Part shown: positions 40,826-49,863 of the stretch, piece after piece
Layout: every line of letters begins with the position of its first letter
How positions within the stretch are numbered: position 1 is the stretch's first letter
DNA from: a virus
Reading direction: 5' to 3' (one strand)
DNA: 64,000 bases
IMG/VR virus record: IMGVR_UViG_3300031669_000001
Coordinates: 281,070 to 345,069 of that record
Position numbers and translations under genes: made by a program
Notes under the pieces: model-generated
The model's database searches: none
The model's input: the letters and a program-made list of their open reading frames with translations, nothing else
Told to the model about the DNA's origin: nothing

Positions 40826-41397
40826 TCCAACAACCAATCATATAGTTGCCTAAAGTCGGGAGATTTTTCGTTAAAGAATCTAGGCCAGCTTTCAAAGTTA
40901 CCTTCATTTTCAAACATAACTAACCAACCGGTAGAGTGACCTGTTCCATAAAAGTCATCGATCTTTTCAGGATCATACTCGATCTTCTTGTCATCTTTGA
41001 CCCAGTGAGTCTTAAACTTCTTGCTCAGCTTTTTAATGGCAGGCACCATCATTTCAGAGTGAACGTCACCTATCATGATCTTCGGTGATTTTTCATGACG
41101 CTTCAAAAACCAAATGAACTTTTCAAGAACGTTCTGTCCTCGAAACTTATTATCGATGTAAGCTACGTTGATCAGCTTTGCATCATAATCTGTATCAGTC
41201 TCAACTTCAAAGAACGCTACACCTGTTTCCTTTTCCATCAATAGATAGATGAACCATTCATCCTCTGGAAACTTATACACTTGAAATTTCTCAATGTCAC
41301 CAACATGTTCATAAGAATGATCTTCGTGAAACGTGATGACATATTTGTCAAAGAATCGCTTGAGGTTGTAAGACAGGTTGCCTGCCTTCATAGTCAT
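40822..41397 (-). CDS. GNAT-like acetyltransferase fold protein
   Basis: 191 residues from ATG 41397. A central LINVAYIDNKFRGQNVLEKF segment followed by SPKIMIGDVHSEMMVPAIKK resembles the acetyl-CoA-binding core of GNAT enzymes (FRGQN in place of the RGxGxG loop). Assignment is moderate. Substrate unknown. Confidence 0.6.
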   Translation of the reverse strand: MTMKAGNLSYNLKRFFDKYVITFHEDHSYEHVGDIEKFQVYKFPEDEWFIYLLMEKETGVAFFEVETDTDYDAKLINVAYIDNKFRGQNVLEKFIWFLKRHEKSPKIMIGDVHSEMMVPAIKKLSKKFKTHWVKDDKKIEYDPEKIDDFYGTGHSTGWLVMFENEGNFESWPRFFNEKSPDFRQLYDWLLE

Positions 41398-41413
41398 TTC
41401 TCTTAATTTCACA

Positions 41414-42043
41414 TCAATCCCACAAACTTTGATAATATTTTCCAAACATTTCGATAGCAACTGTAATTCTGTCTTGATGGGCTCTCATGCCTTCCCAATC
41501 GTACTTTCCTTCTTCCTTCCAACGGACAGGAACGATAGTTTTACCTTCATCCTCTGGATAGTCTGCGAGATCGAGCTGACAAGGAACTTCACAATACTGA
41601 GCTTCCCAATCATAGTTAGGTTGAAGCTGTTCAAACGCCCAGATCATCTCATCCATCATCGCTTCCCACTGTGCATGGCCAGTCTCCCACGCCAGATTAT
41701 CACCCTCTTCGTAGAAGTCGAAGCTACCTTGTGCAGAGTTGCTTGTCTGATCAAACACTGGTAGATTCGGGGATCCATGTTTCTTAATTTTTAACTGCTT
41801 CAGCATGGGAAGAATGATGATAGCGAGAGTATCATCCATGCTCCACGTATCATACTCATCAATCTTAATCTTGATCATTCGACGGCGCTTATCGTGAATC
41901 CATTGACAAACGTCTGTAATCCAATCTGGTAAATTTTTAGCCCAACGATGAGCAGTTTCCTCGCTTACACCAACTTTGGTCAACAGCTCCAAGATTTGGT
42001 AAGGACCCCACCAATTGAGGTATGGACCGATCTTTACTTTCAT
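41414..42043 (-). CDS. hypothetical conserved-looking protein, 209 aa
   Basis: Trp-rich soluble protein (YLNWWGPYQILELL at the N-terminus, later DDTLAIIILPMLKQLK). Phages often carry proteins of this composition without known role. Its start overlaps the next upstream gene by four bases. Confidence 0.72.
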   Translation of the reverse strand: MKVKIGPYLNWWGPYQILELLTKVGVSEETAHRWAKNLPDWITDVCQWIHDKRRRMIKIKIDEYDTWSMDDTLAIIILPMLKQLKIKKHGSPNLPVFDQTSNSAQGSFDFYEEGDNLAWETGHAQWEAMMDEMIWAFEQLQPNYDWEAQYCEVPCQLDLADYPEDEGKTIVPVRWKEEGKYDWEGMRAHQDRITVAIEMFGKYYQSLWD

Positions 42044-42210
42044 AGCTGCTTCTCTGTGCGAATTACAACTCGAGTAATAGGATCGATGATCAATCCACGA
42101 ACGAGACCGTTGCCACGACCTTCACCCCTCTTTGTTACGTTAGAAATTAACCACTCAGCATCTTCAGGGCTGAATGTTTTTCTGACGTAAGCTTCATTGA
42201 TCTTCTTCAT
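42040..42210 (-). CDS. hypothetical protein, 56 aa
   Basis: Start ATG 42210 chosen for its GGAGAAGAC ribosome-binding site; a longer frame begins upstream without one. MKKINEAYVRKTFSPED. Unrecognised. Confidence 0.62.
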   Translation of the reverse strand: MKKINEAYVRKTFSPEDAEWLISNVTKRGEGRGNGLVRGLIIDPITRVVIRTEKQL

Positions 42211-42277
42211 GTCTTCTCCAAAAGGAAACAAGGGCACATTATGCACCCTTGTTCTTTGCAGCTTCAAGCTCCAGAAT

Positions 42278-42889
42278 CTAAGCCTGCAAAACCCTGGAGT
42301 TTGGGTTCTTGATCTGGCTGATCAGGAATGCCATTTGATCGGCCTTGATGTTGCGACCTTTCATGATCATGTGCTCTGCCTTACATGGTACGTACGGCAG
42401 ATAAACAGGATGCATGTGACCGTCACCTTGCGGGCCTGGGTAACCAGAATGATCGTAAGGAATCTTCTGACCGTGCAGCATGTCACCTTTCAGTGAGTTG
42501 CAGCTCTTGCAAGCTGTAACAACGTTCATCCAGATATCCTTACCACCCTTAGACCTCGGTTGAACGTGGTCACGAGTCAGGTCAACTGCACGATAGATTC
42601 TGGTGCAGTACGCGCAGACGTGGCGGTCACGCTGGAACAGAGACGGGTTCGTAAGAGCCGGGTCCTTGTACTTGCGCGGGTTTGGTGCGCCGTCAACCAC
42701 GATGATCGAGCTGGTCTCAATCTTTGACTGCTCTCCAGTGAAGCGGTTCTTTCCACCGTGGTAAACGATGATAGCTTCACCAAGATGGTCGATAACCTCG
42801 TTGGTTGCTTCGTGCGCAATAGCCTTCTCGATGTCGATCCAGCTGTGCGGGGTCCAGTTACGGTCCAATACTAAAATTTCATCTCTCAT
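42278..42889 (-). CDS. HNH endonuclease
   Basis: 203 residues from ATG 42889 (GGAG six bases upstream). HNH/McrA-type core: CAYCTRIYRAVDLTRDHVQP, RSKGGKDIWMNVVTACKSC, then NSLKGDM. The paired CxxC motifs bind zinc. Standalone phage HNH nucleases act in packaging, DNA processing or homing; the gene has no intron-like surroundings. Confidence 0.88.
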   Translation of the reverse strand: MRDEILVLDRNWTPHSWIDIEKAIAHEATNEVIDHLGEAIIVYHGGKNRFTGEQSKIETSSIIVVDGAPNPRKYKDPALTNPSLFQRDRHVCAYCTRIYRAVDLTRDHVQPRSKGGKDIWMNVVTACKSCNSLKGDMLHGQKIPYDHSGYPGPQGDGHMHPVYLPYVPCKAEHMIMKGRNIKADQMAFLISQIKNPNSRVLQA

Positions 42890-43000
42890 TATAAACTCCA
42901 TAACCCGTTACAACGTTGGTGTCTTTCCAACGATCACTAGAGGTGGGCAGTTCCCTTCTAGGATTATTTTCTATTTATTCTTTAGCAAAATGAAAAGTAA

Positions 43001-43031
43001 AAGCACTTTGAGCTTCTCACTCAAAGTGCTT
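43001..43031 (-). terminator. rho-independent terminator after rIIB
   Basis: 12-bp perfect stem AAGCACTTTGAG/CTCAAAGTGCTT with loop TGAGAAG, followed on the minus strand by TTACTTTTCATTTT. Confidence 0.85.
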
Positions 43032-43066
43032 ACTTTCAAACTGAAAGAAGATACTTCAGGAGGATT

Positions 43067-44119
43067 CTACTCTTTTTGCAACTTTGCTACAGCAGCCTTG
43101 ACTACACCGCGTACAGACTTCGTTTCGATGGACATGAAGTAAACTTCAATGAAGTCTGTTCCATTTACGTTAACATCCATGTCAAGCACGAACCGATGGC
43201 CATCAGATTTAACACCGACTCTAACCTTGCCATCGCGGCAGAGGTTGAAGCTTTCTGCCAGCGCTTCCAAGCTAGGACGAAGTCCGCTCTTCACGAAAGT
43301 CACTTCAGGCGCCGAGGCTGCCTTGTTATCTTCATCGATGAACGCATCGTTGAATGCTTCTACCTTCTCGCGATTTACGCTCTTGTACTCTCCAACGACG
43401 TAGTACTCGCTTGCGCGGCCCTTTTGGCAGTTGTAATCCTTAGGGATCGCGAAGATGTGTCGAGGGTTCACCTTGACGATTACCACCTTCGAACCGCTTG
43501 TATCACCGTAGTGAGACAGATATCCCAGAGAAGCAAAGTGCAGACCGCGAGAGCACTCGTTCCGACGATCCGTATCAACTTCTGCCTGCTTCATGCGAAC
43601 AATCTTGCCTGGTGAATTGTCCATGGTACCAGTGTAGATGTCTTTGAAGTCACCTGCAACTTTCTTGTAAGCCAAGACGCAGCCATCGGTTGTGATGGGA
43701 GCTTTTCCAGATGCAAGCCACTCGTACAGTTCACCAGCAACATCCTTCAGAGGATTCTTCTGGATGTTTTCCATCAGGTACATCAGCGCGTTTGCATACT
43801 TCTCACAGCCAGGCTTTCCGAGGTCACGCAAGATGCGGTCAACCAAAGCACCGTCCAGCAGAACTTCCTTGTGGTTGCGAGTGTCTGTGAAATAGACTTT
43901 GCCGTTGCGAACGAATACCTTGCTCTTCGCGTTGCTGCTAACGCCGGTGGCGTTAATTGTCTTTTCGATGCTCATCAGAGATTCCAGCTTTTTGTAGTCG
44001 CGTACCTTCAGCGCTTCCAGGATTGCAGGGAAGTTTTGATGAGAACTCGCGATCGTGCTCTGCTTTCCATCTCTAAAGAGCGTAAGACCACCATCGTGAC
44101 GAGTATAAAAAATTGACAT
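43067..44119 (-). CDS. rIIB-like protein
   Basis: 350 residues. The central and C-terminal parts carry the rIIB-like signature: VYFTDTRNHKEVLLDGALVD, APITTDGCVLAYKKV, RGLHFASLGYLSHYG and VIVKVNPRHIFAIPKDYNC. T4 rIIB works with rIIA in membrane-linked control of lysis and exclusion. Located directly downstream of the rIIA-like gene, as in T4, with its own TTGTTTACTTT-type promoter in between. Confidence 0.85.
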   Translation of the reverse strand: MSIFYTRHDGGLTLFRDGKQSTIASSHQNFPAILEALKVRDYKKLESLMSIEKTINATGVSSNAKSKVFVRNGKVYFTDTRNHKEVLLDGALVDRILRDLGKPGCEKYANALMYLMENIQKNPLKDVAGELYEWLASGKAPITTDGCVLAYKKVAGDFKDIYTGTMDNSPGKIVRMKQAEVDTDRRNECSRGLHFASLGYLSHYGDTSGSKVVIVKVNPRHIFAIPKDYNCQKGRASEYYVVGEYKSVNREKVEAFNDAFIDEDNKAASAPEVTFVKSGLRPSLEALAESFNLCRDGKVRVGVKSDGHRFVLDMDVNVNGTDFIEVYFMSIETKSVRGVVKAAVAKLQKE

Positions 44120-44148
44120 GTTGTGTTTCTCCTTTAATCGATTGATGA

Positions 44149-44178
44149 ATTATATCTCAAATCTCACAGAAAGTAAAC
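44149..44178 (-). promoter_or_regulatory. early-type promoter (GTTTAC - 18 - TATAAT)
   Basis: TATAAT 44149-44154 and GTTTAC 44173-44178; very close to the T4 early -35. Confidence 0.75.
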
Positions 44179-44185
44179 AACTTTG

Positions 44186-46876
44186 TTAAACGGTTTCAAC
44201 TTCAGCTTCTGCTTCAATTACCGCTTTTTGAATCAAGCTGTCAACTTGCTCGATGTACGAGATCATAGCTTTCAGCTTTACACCTTTATCATAAACGCTA
44301 CCGTAACCAACGTAAGTCAACATTTGATATTGCGCATCGATTTGATCTTGAATATCTTTGGCATTTTGTTCATAATTAACAAAAGTGTGTTTAGCACCTA
44401 TCAAGTTGAACACATCAAGCTTAGCAAACGCCAGAGCAAATTTTGAACTGTTAGTGCGAAGTTCGCGATACTCTGCAAAGATTGACTTGAAGAAGCTACT
44501 AGAACCATTCCAACCATCTGCAAGTTTTAAGTTGCTTGATGACGAGAAGGTATCGTACATGCCTTTGAGATGCCGAACTTTCGACAGTGTCACGATACGG
44601 CTGACGACGTCGATGAACTTCTCATCTTCTTCCATCTTCACAATCTTACCGCTAATCAAAGAGGAGATCGCGGTAAGCTTAACACCTTTCTTCAGGAGAT
44701 AAGCGTGCTGACCTTCATTGATCATCAAGATTGGAAGGATCTTGCGAGTTTTTTGTACGGTCGTCACCACGATATTTCCATTTGCATCGTGGTGACGTTC
44801 ATCTACGTTGTATGTTTGTTCAACTATAGCGTCATTGAACATTCCAAGATGAGATGAGAGGCTCATCAAGAAAGAATTCTTGTAGCAGGATTCTTTCAAG
44901 CTCCCAACATCATCGAAGAACTTAGTACGAACGCGGCGCTTTATAACGAAGAACACTTCTTTGCACGCGCGAAGAGATTCCAAGGTAACTACCTTTTCTT
45001 CGTGCTTTAAATCAAAGTGATTTACCTTGATGCGAGGAGCGTTAACGTCAAAGTAAGCGTCGCCGACAGACATGTCGATTGGATTGCCAATGTGATAGGT
45101 CGCTACGTTGAGCTTCAATGATTCTTTATCCAACTTTACTTTTGCTATTGGTGCGCGAGCGTCTGGAAGATCAGAGAGACGCTTGACAACTGAACCTACC
45201 AGTGAGCTCTTTATCACCGAGGCAAGATCGAGATTTACATCGTCAACAGAGCAGAGCTTCTCGTTGAATTCAACGAAAACGATTTGCGCGTCATTCAGCT
45301 TTTCTGTAGCCAAGACTGTGTGATTTGTAACGATAGCTTTGAAGCGATCGCGACCAGTTCCACCTACGTCGTTGATGATGAACACCAAGGACTTGTAATG
45401 AGAATCTACCTTGAAGTGGTTCACCGTGTAGATGTCAAACTTTTCGATGTTGCTGAGAAATTGATCAAACATGCTTGGTTCGGTTTTAGCGCGCTTTTTC
45501 GAGATCAGATTTGGTCTCCAATCATGATTGGAGATAACTTCTTCTCCAGCATGGATCGTGTAATCGTATGAAGAAGATGAAATAAACAGCTCATGAGCTG
45601 AAGTTTCCTCGATTGACGAAACGGTGAGTGCAGTTGCAGATTCCAGGAAGTAACGGTGCGACCTGCCACGTGAAGCTGCGCTGTACAATCCAAAATCTTG
45701 GTAGAGGTCACGCTTGAACCTGTAGGTTCCGTTGATCAGGTCTTTGATGTAGAAGGAGACTCCTTGAAAGTCGATCTTTTCATCTGTATCTTTGTCTAGC
45801 AGCAGGCGAGTGTACGCATTTTCCTGTTCTTCAGATCCACCGTTGGATTTTATACCAACAACTTTGCGGAATTCTTTGAAAGTTTTTGCGAACTCGTAGT
45901 ACAAAGACAGGTGATCTTTGCTAGCAGCAAATACTTTTTGATAGAAGGAGTCAGCAAGTTCAGCGCGAACAGCTTCGAGACGATTGATCAACTGTTTGCA
46001 AGTAAACTCTGTGTAGGAAAGAGATTCGCGAGAAGCTGCAAACTCCAACGCACCAAGAGGGAACGTAATGATGAACGCATTGTCAGCGATCACCTTCAAG
46101 CTTGCAGGCAAGTTAGGAATCGATCCAGATTCAATAGGATATGCAACGTTACCCATGATCGCGAGAGCTGAATGACGGTCGTAGGAATTTTCAACATTTT
46201 CCAGGAACCAGCCTTTACCATCAACCACCTTTACAGGCTCTGCCAGATCGAGGTCATTTACGTCAACGCCGATCACCAGAGGTTTAACGTTTGCCCAGTA
46301 CTTGTAGATGCGAGCGTAGCGTTTGTAGAAAGCGTAGGTGTCTTCTGGACGAACTGCAAATTCAACGGTAACACCGTCAGAATCTGTGGTAGCTTCTTCA
46401 CCAACTTTAGAACCTTGAGGAGTTCCCTTCTCGTTGATGAAGCAGAAGTAGGTGTACTCGATACCTTTGAAGCGGTTCTTAACGATGAAGGAGCTCTTTG
46501 TGTAAGCGAAAGCTGACTTCGAACCGAGGCCGAGAGCGCCGATAGTTTCTTCATCTTCAGTTTTTGTGGAGCGGCCGTATGTCCAGAAGATCTTACCGAT
46601 CTCAGCAGGGTCAACACCTGTACCCTCGTCAGTAACTGAGAAGGTTGTGTCGAGATAGCTGGGGAGACGTACCGTGAATGGAACATCGCGTTTGCCGACG
46701 GACACGTGAGCGTCGAAGGCATTGCAGATGTACTCGCGAATGACCGCGAGAATTTTGTCTTTGTAGATACCGTCTGAGAGAATCGAGAACATCTTTGCAG
46801 AGTTCTCGATCGTCATGTCTATGCGTTCTTCAGGAAGATCACCTTCAAAACCGTGATTATCAGTAATAAGCTTCAT
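44186..46876 (-). CDS. rIIA-like GHKL ATPase-domain protein
   Basis: 896 residues. The N-terminal ~200 residues are a GHKL (Hsp90/MutL-like) ATP-binding module: N-box REYICNAFDAH at ~47-57, G1 DEGTGV at ~83, G2 GALGLGSKSAF at ~113. The order and flanking residues match T4 rIIA (RELITNMIDAH, GGFGLGSKSPF). The long C-terminal part is unique. Forms a functional pair with rIIB. Confidence 0.87.
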   Translation of the reverse strand: MKLITDNHGFEGDLPEERIDMTIENSAKMFSILSDGIYKDKILAVIREYICNAFDAHVSVGKRDVPFTVRLPSYLDTTFSVTDEGTGVDPAEIGKIFWTYGRSTKTEDEETIGALGLGSKSAFAYTKSSFIVKNRFKGIEYTYFCFINEKGTPQGSKVGEEATTDSDGVTVEFAVRPEDTYAFYKRYARIYKYWANVKPLVIGVDVNDLDLAEPVKVVDGKGWFLENVENSYDRHSALAIMGNVAYPIESGSIPNLPASLKVIADNAFIITFPLGALEFAASRESLSYTEFTCKQLINRLEAVRAELADSFYQKVFAASKDHLSLYYEFAKTFKEFRKVVGIKSNGGSEEQENAYTRLLLDKDTDEKIDFQGVSFYIKDLINGTYRFKRDLYQDFGLYSAASRGRSHRYFLESATALTVSSIEETSAHELFISSSSYDYTIHAGEEVISNHDWRPNLISKKRAKTEPSMFDQFLSNIEKFDIYTVNHFKVDSHYKSLVFIINDVGGTGRDRFKAIVTNHTVLATEKLNDAQIVFVEFNEKLCSVDDVNLDLASVIKSSLVGSVVKRLSDLPDARAPIAKVKLDKESLKLNVATYHIGNPIDMSVGDAYFDVNAPRIKVNHFDLKHEEKVVTLESLRACKEVFFVIKRRVRTKFFDDVGSLKESCYKNSFLMSLSSHLGMFNDAIVEQTYNVDERHHDANGNIVVTTVQKTRKILPILMINEGQHAYLLKKGVKLTAISSLISGKIVKMEEDEKFIDVVSRIVTLSKVRHLKGMYDTFSSSSNLKLADGWNGSSSFFKSIFAEYRELRTNSSKFALAFAKLDVFNLIGAKHTFVNYEQNAKDIQDQIDAQYQMLTYVGYGSVYDKGVKLKAMISYIEQVDSLIQKAVIEAEAEVETV

Positions 46877-46904
46877 TCGTCCACCTTTCTTTAGAAGATG
46901 TGTA

Positions 46905-46933
46905 ATTATAACACAACTGCGAAAAAAGTAAAC
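46905..46933 (-). promoter_or_regulatory. early-type promoter (GTTTAC - 17 - TATAAT)
   Basis: TATAAT 46905-46910, GTTTAC 46928-46933; drives rIIA-like gene. Confidence 0.8.
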
Positions 46934-46953
46934 AGAATTAGTGCTTTTATCGA

Positions 46954-47184
46954 CTATGCAGCGAAACCGTTATCTAATACTACGGTTCTCAAGACATCAT
47001 GCGCGTTTGTGATCACGAGCTTTTTGTCCTTTACAAACTGTAGAATTTGAGCGAGAGATGCTCGTTGAATGATGATCTTGTCTTCGATCAAGCTGTGCAG
47101 TTGGCCGTACAGAATTGCTCGGCCGAATTGATACTCACCTTGGATGTAGCGTATCTCTACGTGTGATGGATCTATAGTTGTCAT
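46954..47184 (-). CDS. hypothetical protein, 76 aa
   Basis: Small soluble protein, unrecognised (MTTIDPSHVEIRYIQGEYQF). Preceded by an exact late-type box at 47217-47224. Confidence 0.68.
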   Translation of the reverse strand: MTTIDPSHVEIRYIQGEYQFGRAILYGQLHSLIEDKIIIQRASLAQILQFVKDKKLVITNAHDVLRTVVLDNGFAA

Positions 47185-47216
47185 TTTATGCCTCTGATTT
47201 GTTTTGTGGTGCTTCT

Positions 47217-47224
47217 TATTTATA
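47217..47224 (-). promoter_or_regulatory. late-type promoter TATAAATA
   Basis: Exact TATAAATA, followed by a ~33-nt leader with CAGAGG before ATG 47184. Confidence 0.55.
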
Positions 47225-47228
47225 ACGA

Positions 47229-47411
47229 TCAGAAGTTAGATTTTATGAGATTTTTCTTAACGATATCGAAAGCTTCGGTAGCCTTTACCAAGAATTCTTC
47301 TTTTGTATCTGTGACTTTAAATCGAATCACACACTCGTAAAGAGTTCCACCATTCTTACCATCGGCGTCATTGTCTATCACAGCAAGCGTTATTAAAGTT
47401 TCTTTATTCAT
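47229..47411 (-). CDS. hypothetical protein, 60 aa
   Basis: Small alpha/beta protein with VIDNDADGKNGGTLYECVIR. Coupled to the upstream PDE-like gene by an 8-base overlap. Unknown. Confidence 0.68.
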   Translation of the reverse strand: MNKETLITLAVIDNDADGKNGGTLYECVIRFKVTDTKEEFLVKATEAFDIVKKNLIKSNF

Positions 47412-48171
47412 TGTCTACCCCAGTTATAACCTTCACCAAGTGCGATTTAACCATCTCCCAATTTCTGTCGTTTGCTTTATTCAGAGCCCACTCAGTGTGC
47501 CAATTAGTTTCATTGTCTTGGAATGTCTTACAACCTTGAGCGAACTCTGATCGAGTGTACGTTGTACACTTCATGAGTTCGATCTCATCTTTAAGACCGA
47601 GATATTGTTTACGCAACTGCGCGGGAGATTCTTCGTAAGGTTGCATCAAATCTGCGTCGCGAATGATTCTCTCTGTCATGATCGATGGTTCATAAATGAA
47701 GGGATATTGCGTTACTTTGATGACGTTAAACGCAGTGGCAGATGCCAACGAACTCAATCCAAGCAATCTCGATTGGGCGTAGGCCTGCGCAACTTTCAAT
47801 CCTTCAAGCGCCATCTTGATATTTTCAGAGTCAACAAGCTTTCCACCTGAATGATTGAAGTCATGAAGCAGCGCGCCAGCGCAGAGACCTCTAAGTTCTT
47901 CGCCTTCTATCTTGCTGTGCCAAGCACCTTCATAACAGTTCAACAACACACATTCAGAATGATACAGATTGTGGTAAGGCAAATCGTTGCTTTTGTTGAA
48001 TGACACTAAGAACTCGTAAAATGGTTCCAAGTTTAAGCGATCAACTACAACTTCAACAGCAACCTTACCTAAGGACTGAAGTCGATATGCTTTGATCGCT
48101 CTGAAGATCTTCATGTCTAGCTCCAAAGCATCTTCAATATTCATCGGTTTCTTAAATTCGAGAGTTGCCAT
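47404..48171 (-). CDS. class I cyclic-nucleotide phosphodiesterase-like HD protein
   Basis: 255 residues from ATG 48171 (TAATG overlap; an ATG three codons upstream also exists). PYHNLYHSECVLLN at ~66-79 and GALLHDFNHSGG at ~99-110 are the HNxxH and HDxxHxG metal-binding motifs of class I (PDEase_I) phosphodiesterases; RIIRDADLMQP supplies the later Asp. The fold is shorter than eukaryotic PDE domains. Hydrolysis of cyclic nucleotides is the likely activity, which in a phage could blunt cyclic-nucleotide defence signalling. Substrate unproven. Confidence 0.72.
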   Translation of the reverse strand: MATLEFKKPMNIEDALELDMKIFRAIKAYRLQSLGKVAVEVVVDRLNLEPFYEFLVSFNKSNDLPYHNLYHSECVLLNCYEGAWHSKIEGEELRGLCAGALLHDFNHSGGKLVDSENIKMALEGLKVAQAYAQSRLLGLSSLASATAFNVIKVTQYPFIYEPSIMTERIIRDADLMQPYEESPAQLRKQYLGLKDEIELMKCTTYTRSEFAQGCKTFQDNETNWHTEWALNKANDRNWEMVKSHLVKVITGVDNE

Positions 48172-48743
48172 TATTTCCACGTGTCCTTATACTTTTTACA
48201 ATCTTCCACCGGAACACTTGAAGTAAAGCCGAGCTCAGTGAACAGACGGTGACAAAATTTGTAGGTGAATTCAAAGATTCGAGGGCTGTTGTTAGTAGCG
48301 TTTCCTGCGATGTTGATGATGTAGGAATGATCTGTAAGGAATTTGTGACGCTCATAGCGAGATTTTGTGCCACTGATGACCCAATTCGCGTCAAAGTTGT
48401 TCAAGCATCCTTCCATGTCAGAAGGGTCAAACTTCAAGGGGAAGTGAGTGATCTCAAACTTTTTGCATTGATTGAGCGTCAATTTGGTACCTGCAGAGTT
48501 CATGTCTTCTGAAAGAACGAGAGTTATGTTTGAACTCTTCAAGTTCTCGATAGTCCGTTCTCGATAACCTGAGCTCCAATGCTCTTTTATGCCAAATGTT
48601 TCAGCCATTTCGGGGTGATTACCGTTAACAGTTCTGAAACCGTGAGGAGCAAGACCACCTGTCGGTATTCCAAAGTGCTTAGCAGCCCACAATCCAGCAA
48701 CGTCGGCACCTGTTTGAGCACCAGAGATGACACGAAGACTCAT
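48171..48743 (-). CDS. SLOG/YpsA-like Rossmannoid protein (putative molybdenum carrier type)
   Basis: 190 residues from ATG 48743 (AAGGAT upstream; further upstream starts overlap the promoter). MSLRVISGAQTGADVAGLWA and IPTGGLAPHG match the cpYpsA/molybdenum-carrier branch of the SLOG superfamily. SLOG domains bind nucleotides or nucleotide-derived signals, and many are linked to defence systems. Coupled to the PDE-like gene, which suggests a joint role in nucleotide metabolism or signalling. Confidence 0.75.
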   Translation of the reverse strand: MSLRVISGAQTGADVAGLWAAKHFGIPTGGLAPHGFRTVNGNHPEMAETFGIKEHWSSGYRERTIENLKSSNITLVLSEDMNSAGTKLTLNQCKKFEITHFPLKFDPSDMEGCLNNFDANWVISGTKSRYERHKFLTDHSYIINIAGNATNNSPRIFEFTYKFCHRLFTELGFTSSVPVEDCKKYKDTWK

Positions 48744-48774
48744 GAAGTAATCCTTACGCACATTTAAGGTAGAC

Positions 48775-48803
48775 ATTATATCATAGACGATGAAAAAAGT
48801 AAA
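48775..48803 (-). promoter_or_regulatory. early-type promoter (TTTACT - 17 - TATAAT)
   Basis: TATAAT 48775-48780, TTTACT 48798-48803; drives SLOG-like and PDE-like genes. Confidence 0.72.
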
Positions 48804-48828
48804 ATCTTTGTTTGGGGTGCCGAGAAAC

Positions 48829-48836
48829 AGTAAATA
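48829..48836 (+). promoter_or_regulatory. possible late-type box AGTAAATA
   Basis: Plus-strand AGTAAATA 66 bases before the ATG at 48903, divergent from the early promoter just beside it. Confidence 0.35.
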
Positions 48837-48902
48837 TCTGACAACAGAACAAAACAAAGCTGAGAGGGCTGCATTACAAAACTAATCCCAGCGAGGAAAA
48901 AC

Positions 48903-49184
48903 ATGGAAGAATTGATTAGCTTTATCTTTACCGATCCTACAAAATTAGGAATGGTGGGGCTTATGATGCTCATTACATTAGGCACCCTATGGATGATGGA
49001 TCGTAGAGACAAAGATCATAAGGCAGATATAAAGGACTTGATAGATCAGGCTCAAAAGCAGAATGAAGAGAACAAGAAGGACTTGATGCAAATTATCCAG
49101 AAGTATCAAGAAGGACAGATAAGCGTAATCCAGGCGATTAACGAGATTAAAATCCTTCTTGCAACCATCGGCGCTAAATTATAA
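48903..49184 (+). CDS. membrane-anchored coiled-coil protein, 93 aa
   Basis: One membrane segment at ~13-31 (LGMVGLMMLITLGTLWM) and then a ~60-residue charged coiled coil. Strong AGGAAAAA ribosome-binding site. Resembles phage holin-like or spanin-like small membrane proteins, but no firm family. Plus-strand island with the PAS gene. Confidence 0.7.
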   Translation: MEELISFIFTDPTKLGMVGLMMLITLGTLWMMDRRDKDHKADIKDLIDQAQKQNEENKKDLMQIIQKYQEGQISVIQAINEIKILLATIGAKL

Positions 49185-49200
49185 TAGCAGGGAATTTGAC

Positions 49201-49863
49201 ATGGATTTTTCAAGAAGTGCTATGAAACAGAAGAGAGTTTTGAGAATGAAAGCTCTAGAAGATGCAGCTACCATCAATAGGAAAATAATTGACGGAAAGC
49301 TAAAAGAAGCTAGCATCATTGATCAACAATTAACAAATTTGTTGAATGATACCAAGACTTTGACAAAGACAGTCAGAGAGAAGCTTAGCGGTCGTCTCAA
49401 GATCAACTCTAAAACGTTAAAGTCTATCTGTCGTAGAATCAACGAGGGAGTTGTAATCTTAAACAGTGATGGAATCGTATTAGAGGCTAATAAGGCCTTT
49501 GAAGATTTATTCTTGGATGGAGAAAGTATTGTAAATTCAAAATTCAAATCAATCTGTTCCAAGCTTGAGCCTACAACAGAAGATGGCAAAAAATATTCTT
49601 TGACTCCTAACTTTAAACAACTTGCGCAAAGAATCTTTGACTCTAAAGATTTTACAACTCCAATTCAAGCTGAAATTTCATTGTTTGTTAATCAGAAAAA
49701 TCATCCTGAGCAAAGCAAGTGCATTTTCTCTCTTAGTGTATTAGACAATGATCCAACTGAAGTGGATGATGTAACTTTCATGCTATTTTTCAAATGCTTA
49801 AATCGTTCGTCAGATAGAGAACGTAGGCACAAAGATAGACAGCTCACTCAATCTTCTTTGTAA
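49201..49863 (+). CDS. PAS-domain protein
   Basis: 220 residues from ATG 49201 (AGGGA upstream). N-terminal ~65 residues are helical/coiled coil; then a PAS core: INEGVVILNSDGIVLEANKA followed by FEDLFLDGESIVNSKF. No output domain follows. A phage PAS protein might sense a ligand or bind a host regulator. Its gene is convergent with the next and the 3' ends overlap by 16 bases. Confidence 0.74.
   Translation: MDFSRSAMKQKRVLRMKALEDAATINRKIIDGKLKEASIIDQQLTNLLNDTKTLTKTVREKLSGRLKINSKTLKSICRRINEGVVILNSDGIVLEANKAFEDLFLDGESIVNSKFKSICSKLEPTTEDGKKYSLTPNFKQLAQRIFDSKDFTTPIQAEISLFVNQKNHPEQSKCIFSLSVLDNDPTEVDDVTFMLFFKCLNRSSDRERRHKDRQLTQSSL

Noticed and set aside
42905-43000. Intron-like context for the HNH gene at 42278
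   Set aside because: No split gene or group I-type sequence is visible around it; it is a free-standing nuclease.
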